In this document: one piece after another, positions 1 to 6,960 of the stretch
Position numbering within the stretch: position 1 is the stretch's first letter
Layout of the letters: every line of letters starts with the position of its first letter
Source: an uncultured Caryophanales bacterium
Lineage (GTDB): Bacteria; Bacillota_I; Bacilli_A; RFN20; CAG-826
Assembly: GCA_946183335.1 (NCBI GenBank)
Contig: CAMGZN010000020.1
Coordinates: 1-13,316 of the forward strand
Length of the DNA: 13,316 bases
Direction of reading: 5' to 3'
Position numbers and translations under genes: made by a program
Notes under the pieces: model-generated
What the model was told of the DNA's origin: nothing
The model's database searches: none
Seen by the model: only the letters and a program-made list of their open reading frames with translations

Positions 1-2115
1 TTCGCCTTGATTTGGAGTAGAAACTGTTTCGCCAGTACGACGAACTTCAGTGACGACTGATTCTGGAGTAACAACTTCGTAGTTTCTGACAAGCTCTTCC
101 ACGGCGAGTTGAACGGTATCAGCATCGTTTGTGGTATCGCCAATCTTATATTGGACGTTCTTGTTAGATAAGACGGAATCGAACTTCGCCACATAACAAT
201 ATGTTGTCTTTTCCATCTTTTCATCAAGATCATAGCTCTTTGTTTCTTGAAGTGTGATATCAACAGATTTCACATCGATGGCTTTGCCATCAATGGTAAT
301 CTTAGATAAGATTTCATCTCCAAAGAGTGTTGTATTGAGTCGATCACTATCAACCTGCACAGATGTGTAGATGACGGAGTGGTCGTTGGAAGCTTTTTTA
401 GTATTGATTGGTGAACCATTTAAGACACCAAAGGTGATAATGCCAGCTAAGGAAGCGGCTAAGAGCACACCACCGGCAATACCAAAGACTTTGCGTTTCT
501 TAGTAAAATCAGTCTTTTCATATGGACTTTCATAACTTGGTTTTTCATCAAGAGCAATGTTTGGAACCTTGCTTTCATCAATGTTAAAGCAACCATATTT
601 ATTTTGTAATCCAGTTGTGTTCGCAAGTAACCAGTTAAGGATACGGTAAACAACGTGGAACATAATCAGTGAAATAATGGAGCCAAAGAAGGCAATCACA
701 CCGAATGATTTGAGGGCTTCACCTCCAAGGAGGTAGAAGAGTAATCCGCTAGCGGCAACAATCACGGAACCATCTAAAACGATTAAGTTAGAACGTCTGA
801 AGGCTTCGGTGTTAGCTTTCTTTAAGCTACGTCCTTTATAAACTTCGTCACGGAAACGATGCATGTAGATGACTTCACCAAAGATGGATAGAAGTGTGAC
901 AATAATGCCTCCGACAATCGCGGCAACATTAAATGTTGGTGTCATGGCGAAGAATAAGAGGAATGTTAAGAATAAGCTTAAGAGAGTTGTGGAAATTGCC
1001 GCCAAAGATTGTAAACGGAAGAACATTGCGAGTAAGAGTGAAACAATCACAATACCAATCAATGTTGCTTTTAAGGTTGCAGAGAAGGCTAACTTAGCAT
1101 CATTTCCTTTAAAGGAAATAAGTTGTTCATAAGATGCTGGAACGGTTAAGTAGTTATATTGAATATTTCCATCAGCAGTAACATCTTTGAACTTGTTAGT
1201 CACTTCGACTTCATATTCCTTGGCATTAAACATTCCTAATAGGAATGAAGCTTGTTGGTTAGCTTTCTTAAGAGCGGTTAAATCGTATTCGCCTTGTTCA
1301 TTTGCGCTTCCGCAAAGGAAACGTAATTCAGTTTCAGCTTCTTTAGAATCTGGATTCCAAATGTTTTCATGGTTCCAAGAACAGATAACCTTTTCTGTGG
1401 AATATGGATTTTCACTAGCTTTTTCAATAGAATCTTCGTCTTCCCAGTTTCCAACTAAGAAAACGTCTGGTGTGGATTGGGCTTCTTCACCTTCTCCTTC
1501 GCCTTCACCTTCGCCTTCGCCTTCACCAACTTCAGCATACTTTCTTGTTAAAACAAGAGAGGCTTGGTTTGGATCTTCTTCATCTTCTTCACCGCTGACG
1601 ACTTTTAAGAAAGTCTTTACAGCTTCACTATCAGAGACTGGGAAAACAACATAAGGAATTGTTCCTGAATCACGCCAAATGTAAGCTTCAACGTCATCAA
1701 AAACGTTTTCAGCAAAGGCTTCATCAAGGTTTCCTCTCAAAGAGAAGTTCTTTCCAGAGAATTCAAGTAAACGAGAAACATAGTTAAATAAAGTGTCGTC
1801 TTGGGTTGAGAAAGAAACGGAGATTGTATCAGCATAAACTTGGCTTGGATCGTCTTCGTTTGTTCCGATTTTAACGGAATAATCTTCGACATTCATTAAA
1901 TCCAAGCGTTCCTTCATGATGTTTGCCACTTTTTCAGCATCATCACTAGCAACTGGATCTTCAGCATTTTCCTTGTTCTTTAAAGCAAAGACGATTTCAC
2001 GGCCAGAAGCAAATTCACGGCCTTCTTTCATTTTGATAAATGTTGGTGCAAAAGATACGCCAACACCGATTAGGATGGCTATTACCATCGAAATATAAGC
2101 AATTAAACGACGCAT
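1..2115 (-). CDS. secDF: Fused SecDF protein-export membrane protein (3' end beyond window)
   Basis: Accessory subunit of the Sec translocon in the cytoplasmic membrane; in the family it uses the proton gradient to pull exported proteins outward. 705 residues are visible from ATG 2115, with no stop before the left edge. Layout: TM1 at about 4-26; a large extracytoplasmic domain at 27-340; five TM segments at about 345-497 (SecD half); a cytoplasmic linker; then a further TM at about 543-566 and the start of a second extracytoplasmic domain, as expected for the SecF half. RFRDE (420-424) and the LDGSV segment (447-451) match the SecD loop and following TM. The usual DANVLIFER-type motif in TM4 is degenerate (residues 411-420), without its Asp. 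An acidic low-complexity insert (GE)x7 sits at 197-210. The start is preceded by a modest AAGAGAA ribosome site. The overall assignment is firm; proton-driven activity is uncertain because of TM4. Confidence 0.85.
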   Translation of the reverse strand, partial: MRRLIAYISMVIAILIGVGVSFAPTFIKMKEGREFASGREIVFALKNKENAEDPVASDDAEKVANIMKERLDLMNVEDYSVKIGTNEDDPSQVYADTISVSFSTQDDTLFNYVSRLLEFSGKNFSLRGNLDEAFAENVFDDVEAYIWRDSGTIPYVVFPVSDSEAVKTFLKVVSGEEDEEDPNQASLVLTRKYAEVGEGEGEGEGEGEGEEAQSTPDVFLVGNWEDEDSIEKASENPYSTEKVICSWNHENIWNPDSKEAETELRFLCGSANEQGEYDLTALKKANQQASFLLGMFNAKEYEVEVTNKFKDVTADGNIQYNYLTVPASYEQLISFKGNDAKLAFSATLKATLIGIVIVSLLLAMFFRLQSLAAISTTLLSLFLTFLLFFAMTPTFNVAAIVGGIIVTLLSIFGEVIYMHRFRDEVYKGRSLKKANTEAFRRSNLIVLDGSVIVAASGLLFYLLGGEALKSFGVIAFFGSIISLIMFHVVYRILNWLLANTTGLQNKYGCFNIDESKVPNIALDEKPSYESPYEKTDFTKKRKVFGIAGGVLLAASLAGIITFGVLNGSPINTKKASNDHSVIYTSVQVDSDRLNTTLFGDEILSKITIDGKAIDVKSVDITLQETKSYDLDEKMEKTTYCYVAKFDSVLSNKNVQYKIGDTTNDADTVQLAVEELVRNYEVVTPESVVTEVRRTGETVSTPNQGE
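1486..1527 (-). repeat. In-frame hexanucleotide repeat (GGN GAA)x7 in secDF
   Basis: Seven tandem Gly-Glu codon pairs encode residues 197-210 of the SecDF protein, followed by another Glu. The third base of the Gly codon varies (T, C and A all occur), so the tract is old enough to have drifted or is selected at protein level. Unit length is 6 bases, so gain or loss of units would change linker length without a frameshift. It lies in the first extracytoplasmic domain. Confidence 0.9.
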
Positions 2116-2309
2116 AACTATGTTCTCTTTCTAATGATTTCTCATCTAAATTATTAAAATTTAGGTTGCTTTTAAAGGATACTACTACTCTTTGACCTAA
2201 GCAAGCAAAGTTTTTGGAAGCGTATTAGTAAAGTATTATAGAAAGTTTCAATAATTGAAAAATTCTCAATATGAGATAAATATAAAATATCCGATGAATT
2301 CGTAAAAAT
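2116..2309 (-). promoter_or_regulatory. ruvB-secDF intergenic leader with candidate promoter and inverted repeats
   Basis: A 194-base AT-rich gap. A perfect -10 hexamer TATAAT lies at 2235-2240, with no convincing -35 at 16-18 bases, so the promoter is only a candidate. Transcription from it would give an untranslated leader of about 110 bases. The leader holds several short inverted repeats: CTTTG/CAAAG (arms 2190-2194 and 2206-2210), TTAGGT with ACCTAA further downstream, and CTAAATT/AATTTAG closer to the gene. The only ATG before secDF opens a 4-codon frame, so I see no secM- or VemP-like arrest peptide. No terminator follows ruvB, so readthrough from ruvAB is possible. Confidence 0.4.
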
Positions 2310-3308
2310 TTAATCTGTAACCATTGTGGCGTGATACCTTGCAAAATAAGCTTTTCCAGCAGCTGTAATTTCTCTTCCTCGCGGTGTTCGGTTAATAAAA
2401 CCGAGAGAAATCAAATATGGCTCACAGCATTCTTCTAAAGTTCCCGGATCTTCTCCAAATGTCGTGGCTAAAGTGTCTAGTCCAACTGGTCCACCGTTAA
2501 AACGATTGATCAAGTGATAAAGATAGTTCACATCCAACTCATCTAAACCAAATTCGTCAATTCCGATCCGCTTCAACGCGTCAATTGTTAAAGGAGCAGT
2601 AATCGTCTTTTTGTCAGCATAAATAAAAAAGTCACGAACACGTCTCAAAATACGATTAGCAATACGAGGAGTCCCGCGTGATCTAATCGCAATTTCGTGC
2701 GCTGCTTGAGAATCAATTTTATCCCCTAAAACTCTTGCTGATCGAGTGATAATTTGCTTCAATTCTTCTACTTTGTAGAAATCAAACTTTAAAGGTATCC
2801 CAAATCGCTGTCTAAGAGGCCACGATAAACAACTAATTTTTGTTGTCGCTCCAACCACGGTAAATGGAGGTAAATCAATCGATAAATTTTCCGAATCTTT
2901 ATCGTGCGAAATTAGGATATTAATTCGAAAGTCTTCCATGGCTCCGTACAAGAACTCTTCGACATCTTTTGGAATGCGATGTATTTCATCAATAAATAGA
3001 ACTTGACCAGGCTCCAAGGAAGATAAAATGGACGCCATATCACCAATCTTTTCGATGGTTGGACCACTGATACAGGTAAGTTTGTGACCCAGTTCATTGG
3101 CAATCACGTAAGCAATTGACGTTTTACCTAAACCAGCAGGTCCATAAACAAGAACGTGATCTAGCGCCTCATTTCTCTTTTTTGCGGCACCAATAAAAAC
3201 TTTTAAGTTCTCTAAAAGAGAAACTTGTCCAAAAAACTCATGGAAGAAACGTGGTCGAAGAGTAATATCAGCAATATCATCTTCCTTATTTTCAATTGAA
3301 CTACGCAT
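2310..3308 (-). CDS. ruvB: Holliday junction branch-migration ATPase RuvB
   Basis: Hexameric AAA+ motor that, loaded by RuvA, drives branch migration of Holliday junctions during recombinational repair. It has 332 residues, the normal family length. Visible motifs: Walker A GPAGLGKT (56-63), Walker B LFIDEIHR (104-111), sensor I GATT (153-156), the PLRQRFG region carrying the arginine finger (164-170), sensor II RGTPRIANR (211-219), and a C-terminal winged-helix domain ending TAAGKAYF. The segment after GATT reads KISCLSW where RAGLLTS is usual, a mild divergence. The ATG at 3308 overlaps the ruvA stop by 8 bases, with an AGGAGG ribosome site inside ruvA (3319-3324), so the two are co-transcribed and probably coupled. 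Confidence 0.97.
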   Translation of the reverse strand: MRSSIENKEDDIADITLRPRFFHEFFGQVSLLENLKVFIGAAKKRNEALDHVLVYGPAGLGKTSIAYVIANELGHKLTCISGPTIEKIGDMASILSSLEPGQVLFIDEIHRIPKDVEEFLYGAMEDFRINILISHDKDSENLSIDLPPFTVVGATTKISCLSWPLRQRFGIPLKFDFYKVEELKQIITRSARVLGDKIDSQAAHEIAIRSRGTPRIANRILRRVRDFFIYADKKTITAPLTIDALKRIGIDEFGLDELDVNYLYHLINRFNGGPVGLDTLATTFGEDPGTLEECCEPYLISLGFINRTPRGREITAAGKAYFARYHATMVTD

Positions 3309-3864
3309 AAGATCGAATCCTCCTCAAAGCTTCTTTAATAATCTCTTCGTTTGTTGCCTCTGGAATATTGATCTTTGCTAGCGTTGTCATAATCTCTTTG
3401 GCTCGATATCCGAGACGTCTTAACGCGGAATAAACTTCATCATATTGATTAACATTAATATTTTGATTTAAATCAAAAAATCCACGTAAATCGAGCAAAA
3501 TCTGTGCCGATCCTTTCTGGCCAATTCCTTTTATGCTTCTAAGGAAAAACAGATTATTCGCCTCTATGGCCTTTTTTAAATCTTTGAAATCACATTCTGC
3601 AAGAATTTTTAATGCAGATTTTGGACCAATTCCATTGACCGTATTTAATCCTAAATAAACATCTCTTTCTTCTAATGAAGAAAATCCAACGAGATAAAGG
3701 CCTTCTTCTCTAAGTACGTCCTCAACATACATTTTTACTTCATCACCAACATGAAATTGGTGTGGGCGTGAAACTGCAATACGGTATCCAATTGAGTTTG
3801 TTTCGATAACAACTCCTTGTTTGAGGATGCGAGTCACTCGCCCTAAAAAATAGTCAAACAACAT
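3301..3864 (-). CDS. ruvA: Holliday junction DNA helicase subunit RuvA
   Basis: Tetrameric junction-binding protein that holds the four-way junction open and recruits RuvB. It has 187 residues. Domain I (OB fold) opens MLFDYFLGRV and includes GVVIETNSIGY; the acidic pin region is REEGLYLVGF; domain II carries two helix-hairpin-helix motifs, VNGIGPKSALKIL and IKGIGQKGSAQIL; domain III is the C-terminal RuvB-binding segment (LRRLGYRAKEI). The second HhH has QKGSAQ in place of the more usual KKTAER, a moderate divergence. The start is set by an AGAAAGGAG ribosome site about 5 bases upstream (3870-3878). First gene of a ruvA-ruvB pair, with its own candidate promoter just downstream of the nadE terminator. 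Confidence 0.96.
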   Translation of the reverse strand: MLFDYFLGRVTRILKQGVVIETNSIGYRIAVSRPHQFHVGDEVKMYVEDVLREEGLYLVGFSSLEERDVYLGLNTVNGIGPKSALKILAECDFKDLKKAIEANNLFFLRSIKGIGQKGSAQILLDLRGFFDLNQNINVNQYDEVYSALRRLGYRAKEIMTTLAKINIPEATNEEIIKEALRRIRSYA

Positions 3865-3894
3865 TTTGACTCCTTTCTCGTTATTTGCCCTCTC

Positions 3895-3911
3895 ACTATA
3901 TAAATGCGTAA
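3895..3911 (-). promoter_or_regulatory. ruvAB promoter region: TATAGT -10 candidate and TTACGCATT box
   Basis: A TATAGT hexamer lies at 3895-3900, about 31 bases before the ruvA start, with no good -35 at standard spacing. Immediately upstream, preceded by a run of T, is TTACGCATT (3903-3911). The same 9-mer occurs before the radC operon (7998-8006). Which element directs transcription is an inference. Confidence 0.4.
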
Positions 3912-3938
3912 AAAAAACGGCTTTTTGCCATTTTTTTT
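3910..3938 (-). terminator. Rho-independent terminator after nadE
   Basis: On the minus strand the hairpin is an A-run plus TGGC, loop AAAAA, then GCCG plus a run of eight T. The stem is three G-C pairs with a G-T wobble extended by A-T pairs. It starts about 10 bases past the nadE stop. The T-tract runs straight into the ruvA promoter region. Confidence 0.75.
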
Positions 3939-3946
3939 AAAAATTT

Positions 3947-4678
3947 TTATCTTTTAGGAGGCTTTGGAGTTGGTATTTCAACACGCTTATGCTCACTAAT
4001 TCTGTGAAGATGTTCAATGCGTTCTTTGACATCTTTTGAGACTTCCTTACCTAAAAGGTAAGAATCAAGGTCTTTATACAAGACACCCATCTCTTTTTCG
4101 TCGGTTTGTCCTTCAAAAAGACCAGCTGTTGGGACGCGATTATATAAATCTTCGGTTAAACCAAATAATTTTGAGGCATCACGAACTTCTTGCTTAGTTA
4201 AATGGACAATTGGGAGTAGATCTGCGGCTCCGTCACCATATTTTGTGAAGTATCCAACATATCTTTCATCCCAGTTATCAGTACCTAAAACTAAACCAGA
4301 ATGCTCTTGGGCATAGGCGAATAGTGCACACATGCGCATGCGTACTTTTAAATTAGATTTAGATAAGCGCAAGAAATCTTTTCCATGGAGTTCTTTTAAA
4401 TATGAATGATATGTTTTAGTTAATGAAATGACTTCTAGATTAACATCGAGTTGTTTGGCAACACGTTTAGCGTCTTCGATATCGGCTGGATTAGATTCAA
4501 TATCAATGGCATAGCAAAAGAGTTTATCTTTTCCAACGGCTTCTTTTGCTAAAGCAGCAACTAATGAGGAATCAACACCACCACTTAAACCTAGAATATA
4601 GGCTTTACAGCCGGAATTTGATAGATAATCCTTTAAAAAGGATTCGATTTCTAATAAATAAGCTTGTAAGTTTTCCAT
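3947..4678 (-). CDS. nadE: Ammonia-dependent NAD+ synthetase
   Basis: Catalyses the last step of NAD+ synthesis: ATP-dependent amidation of deamido-NAD+ with ammonia, in the cytoplasm. At 243 residues it is the short form without a glutaminase domain. Visible motifs: the PP-loop SGGVDSS (32-38), NLKVRMRM (109-116), GTDN (132-135) and FTKYGDGAADLLP (144-156) with the substrate-binding acidic residues, then VPTAGLFEGQTDE, and a basic C-terminal tail HKRVEIPTPKPPKR. GTDNWDERYVGY replaces the more common GTDNAAEALVGF. ATG 4678 shares one base with the obg stop (TAATG) and has no clear ribosome site, implying translational coupling. Obg and nadE are also adjacent in mycoplasmas as I recall (MG384/MG383). 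Confidence 0.95.
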   Translation of the reverse strand: MENLQAYLLEIESFLKDYLSNSGCKAYILGLSGGVDSSLVAALAKEAVGKDKLFCYAIDIESNPADIEDAKRVAKQLDVNLEVISLTKTYHSYLKELHGKDFLRLSKSNLKVRMRMCALFAYAQEHSGLVLGTDNWDERYVGYFTKYGDGAADLLPIVHLTKQEVRDASKLFGLTEDLYNRVPTAGLFEGQTDEKEMGVLYKDLDSYLLGKEVSKDVKERIEHLHRISEHKRVEIPTPKPPKR

Positions 4679-5949
4679 TATTCGAGATACTCAAACTCAA
4701 AGTCGCATAAGAAGACAGAATCTCCATCTTCTGCTCCAGCTTCTTTTAAAGCTTCTTCAACTTCGATCTTTCTTAAATAATTAATTAAACGCATCATTCC
4801 TTCATCAGTGGAGATATTAATTAAGGAATAAGTTCTTTCAATTGATTCTCCAACAAGTCTAAAGACATGATCTTTTTCTTTAACAACCTCAAAGATTGGT
4901 TTTTGATCCTTGTAAGCATTATAGACTTTTGTGGCGACTTTTTCTTCCGTTCCCATTAATGGGAAAGGATCTGTTGTTGAAACAAGCTCATAACACTTTT
5001 TCACGAGTTCATTGACACCATCATGAGTCAAAGATGAAATTGGGAAAACGTCTTGTTTAACTTTTTTCTTAAACTCTTTGAGTTTATCCTCAGCCCCATC
5101 TTCATCCATTTTACTCGCTACAATGACTAATGGACGTTTTTCTAATCCCATTCCGTATTCTTTTAGTTCGGTTTGGATTTGTTTAAATGATTCATATGGA
5201 TTTTCATCACTCATTGAAACAAGGTGGACAATAACACGACATCTCTCAAGATGTCTTAAGAAAGTTAAACCAAGGCCTTTGCCAAGATGAGCGCCTTCAA
5301 TTAAGCCAGGAAGATCAGCCATAACAAAAGTTTCATATTTGGAGACATTAACAACACCTAAGTTTGGCGCGACTGTGGTAAACGGATAATCAGCAATTTC
5401 TGGATTTGCATTACTAACAACACTTAGAAGTGTTGATTTGCCAGCATTTGGGAGTCCAACTAATCCAACATCGGCCAAAAGTTTTAATTCGAGGATTAAA
5501 CGTTTCGTTTCACCAGGAAGTCCATTTTCAGCAATACGAGGAACGCGGTTTTTATCCGATTTAAAAGCGGCATTGCCTCGGCCACCACGGCCACCTTTAG
5601 CGACAACGACCTCTTGTCCGTCATGAGAAAGATCACAAACAAATTCGTGGTCTTTTTCTAAATATACAACAGTGCCAACTGGTACATCGACGTAAACGTC
5701 GTCTGCACCACGACCATATTTATTCTTTGTTAATCCTTTTCCGCCATCTTGTCCAATAATAACTTTAGAGTGACGGAAATTGAAAAGTGTATTAATCGAT
5801 TTGTTCGCACGAAAAATAATCGAAGCACCACGACCACCATTTCCACCACTAGGTCCGCCTTTAGCAACGTACTTTTCGTGGAGGAAGGCAATCATGCCAT
5901 CTCCGCCTTTTCCAGATCGAACTTCAACAACAACACGATCAATAAACAT
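4678..5949 (-). CDS. obg: Ribosome-associated GTPase Obg (CgtA)
   Basis: Essential GTPase linked to 50S subunit assembly and the stringent response. 423 residues in three domains: a glycine-rich Obg fold (about 1-158, with KYVAKGGPSGGNGG and AKGGRGGRGN), the G domain (about 160-330), and a C-terminal OCT domain (about 340-423). G-domain motifs: G1 GLPNAGKS (165-172), G2 Thr at 191-192, G3 DLPG (212-215), G4 SKMD (279-282) and G5 SSL (305-307). G4 normally reads NKMD; the Asn-to-Ser change is unusual but Lys and Asp, which set guanine specificity, remain. The start fits the family N-terminus (MFVDQV-like). It lies after two tandem terminators, so it begins its own transcript with nadE. Only 8 bases separate the -10 TATAAT from ATG. 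Confidence 0.97.
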   Translation of the reverse strand: MFIDRVVVEVRSGKGGDGMIAFLHEKYVAKGGPSGGNGGRGASIIFRANKSINTLFNFRHSKVIIGQDGGKGLTKNKYGRGADDVYVDVPVGTVVYLEKDHEFVCDLSHDGQEVVVAKGGRGGRGNAAFKSDKNRVPRIAENGLPGETKRLILELKLLADVGLVGLPNAGKSTLLSVVSNANPEIADYPFTTVAPNLGVVNVSKYETFVMADLPGLIEGAHLGKGLGLTFLRHLERCRVIVHLVSMSDENPYESFKQIQTELKEYGMGLEKRPLVIVASKMDEDGAEDKLKEFKKKVKQDVFPISSLTHDGVNELVKKCYELVSTTDPFPLMGTEEKVATKVYNAYKDQKPIFEVVKEKDHVFRLVGESIERTYSLINISTDEGMMRLINYLRKIEVEEALKEAGAEDGDSVFLCDFEFEYLE

Positions 5950-5957
5950 ATGCTCAC

Positions 5958-5963
5958 ATTATA
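5958..5963 (-). promoter_or_regulatory. obg promoter -10 (TATAAT), predicting a near-leaderless mRNA
   Basis: A consensus TATAAT with only GTGAGCAT between it and the obg ATG. Transcription would begin about 1-3 bases before the start codon, leaving no room for a ribosome site, and none is visible. The -35 region falls in the 3' arm and T-tract of the upstream terminator and is poor. Confidence 0.55.
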
Positions 5964-5968
5964 CGATA

Positions 5969-6001
5969 AGAAAAAGAAAAGACCACTTTTTTGTGGTCTT
6001 T
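5969..6001 (-). terminator. Second tandem terminator after rpmA
   Basis: Perfect 9-bp hairpin AAAGACCAC / GTGGTCTTT with a six-base A loop, followed on the minus strand by TCTTTTTCTT. Strong intrinsic-terminator form. Because the stem ends in A/T runs on both sides, it could also act on the plus strand. Confidence 0.85.
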
Positions 6002-6010
6002 GTGAATTAA

Positions 6011-6038
6011 GTAAAATAAAAGACCTCTAAAGAGGTCT
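6011..6038 (-). terminator. First terminator after rpmA
   Basis: Perfect 7-bp hairpin AGACCTC / GAGGTCT with loop TTTA, followed by TTTATTTT on the minus strand. It lies 13 bases past the rpmA stop and ends the rplU-prp-rpmA transcript. Confidence 0.88.
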
Positions 6039-6051
6039 AATATTTTTCAAC

Positions 6052-6333
6052 TTACTTGGCGTAAACGCTAACGCGTGTTTTGGAACGTCCAACACGTTCA
6101 TATTTACAAATACCAGAGATGGTTGCGAAGATGGTATCGTCTCCTCCACGTTTGGTATTCACACCTGGAAGAATCTTTGTTCCTCTTTGGCGGTAAATAA
6201 TTGAACCGGCTGTGCAGAATTCTCCATCGGAGACTTTTGCACCAAGACGTTTGGATTCGCTATCACGTCCGTTTTTAGTTGAACCAACACCTTTTTTAGA
6301 AGCAAAGAGTTGGATATTTAATCTAAATAACAT
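6052..6333 (-). CDS. rpmA: 50S ribosomal protein L27 with cleavable N-terminal extension
   Basis: Large-subunit protein whose N-terminus reaches the peptidyl-transferase centre. 93 residues. The body is canonical: SKKGVGSTKNGRDSESKRLG at 12-31, then GSIIYRQRGTKILPG and a C-terminal KTRVSVY. Ahead of it is the extension seen in Bacillota, MLFRLNIQLF, which Prp must remove to expose the ASKKG mature end. The cleavage context is QLF-ASKKG where QFF-ASKKG is usual. A GAAAGGAA ribosome site lies in the end of prp; only 2 bases separate the two genes. Last gene of the rplU-prp-rpmA operon, before two terminators. Confidence 0.97.
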   Translation of the reverse strand: MLFRLNIQLFASKKGVGSTKNGRDSESKRLGAKVSDGEFCTAGSIIYRQRGTKILPGVNTKRGGDDTIFATISGICKYERVGRSKTRVSVYAK

Positions 6334-6335
6334 AA

Positions 6336-6647
6336 CTAATTTCCTTTCTCGATTACTTGTACGAACTTTGGATATGTCTCTGCAATTGTTTTTAATTGAA
6401 CTAACACTGTTTCCAAGACGTTGTAATCGTGCTCATTCGCCGTTTTTAATTCTGTAATTTCGAAGTATCCTTCATCAGTCTTGAATGTAAAACATTCAGG
6501 ATTTGCGATGGCGTTTGCTCCGCCAATAATGATTGAGCTAACTCCAGCACAGATCAGGTCTTCTCCTTTTGGGGCAGAATTAGAATGGCCTTTTACTAAT
6601 ATACTTTTAATTTTTTGTTCTGCTTTAATGACAGTAACTTTGATCAT
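6336..6647 (-). CDS. prp: Ribosomal processing cysteine protease Prp (YsxB family)
   Basis: Cysteine protease that trims the N-terminal extension of L27, an essential maturation step in Bacillota. 103 residues from ATG 6647 (MIKVTVIKAE). The catalytic pair is visible as His21 in KGHSNSAPKGED and Cys33 in LICAGVSS, at the family spacing. I choose ATG 6647 because it lies one base after the rplU stop (TAAAATG) and matches the family N-terminus. The frame stays open upstream to a TTG at 6701, but that would add 18 residues inside rplU. It sits between rplU and rpmA, exactly where the family is found, and its substrate is the next gene. No strong ribosome site, so translation is probably coupled to rplU. 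Confidence 0.95.
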   Translation of the reverse strand: MIKVTVIKAEQKIKSILVKGHSNSAPKGEDLICAGVSSIIIGGANAIANPECFTFKTDEGYFEITELKTANEHDYNVLETVLVQLKTIAETYPKFVQVIEKGN

Positions 6648-6648
6648 T

Positions 6649-6960
6649 TTAAGCAACGATGCTTTCAATAACAACGCAAGTATATGGTTGACGATGACCA
6701 ATCATACGACGAGCGGAATTATGTTTAGCTTTGTATTTGTAGATGCGAATCTTCTTGCCAAATCCGTTTTTAACGACTTTTGCGGTTACTTTCGCTCCTT
6801 CGACATATGGTGTACCAATTTTCACTTCTTTGTCGGCAACGAGAAGAACTTTATCAAAGGCAACAGCCTTATTTTCTTCAACATCAAGTTTTTCAACGAA
6901 AACTTTTTGTCCGACTTCGACGCGAACTTGTTTTCCACCAGTTTCAATGATAGCGTACAT
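6649..6960 (-). CDS. rplU: 50S ribosomal protein L21
   Basis: Large-subunit protein binding 23S rRNA. 103 residues, the usual length. It has the N-terminal MYAIIETGGKQVRVEVGQKV, the central KIGTPYVEGAKVTAKV, and the conserved C-terminal GHRQPYT. The segment before it reads KYKAKHNSARRMI rather than the more basic KRKKNYRKKQ. GAGG about 9 bases before ATG 6960 is the ribosome site, and it can be sequestered by the leader. First gene of rplU-prp-rpmA. Confidence 0.97.
   Translation of the reverse strand: MYAIIETGGKQVRVEVGQKVFVEKLDVEENKAVAFDKVLLVADKEVKIGTPYVEGAKVTAKVVKNGFGKKIRIYKYKAKHNSARRMIGHRQPYTCVVIESIVA

Noticed and set aside
1486..1527. Phase-variable switch by repeat slippage in secDF
   Set aside because: The unit is 6 bases, so changes stay in frame and cannot switch the gene off.
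2116..2309. Arrest peptide (SecM/VemP-like) regulating secDF
   Set aside because: The only ATG in the gap opens a 4-codon frame and the longest TTG frame I noticed is about 14 codons; neither resembles a secreted sensor.
4328..4347. Further TACGCAT word (minus strand) as a third copy of the shared box
   Set aside because: It lies inside the nadE coding sequence, is not the full 9-mer and has no downstream start.
6648..6701. Longer Prp form from TTG 6701
   Set aside because: It would lie wholly inside rplU; ATG 6647 fits the family N-terminus and sits one base past the rplU stop.
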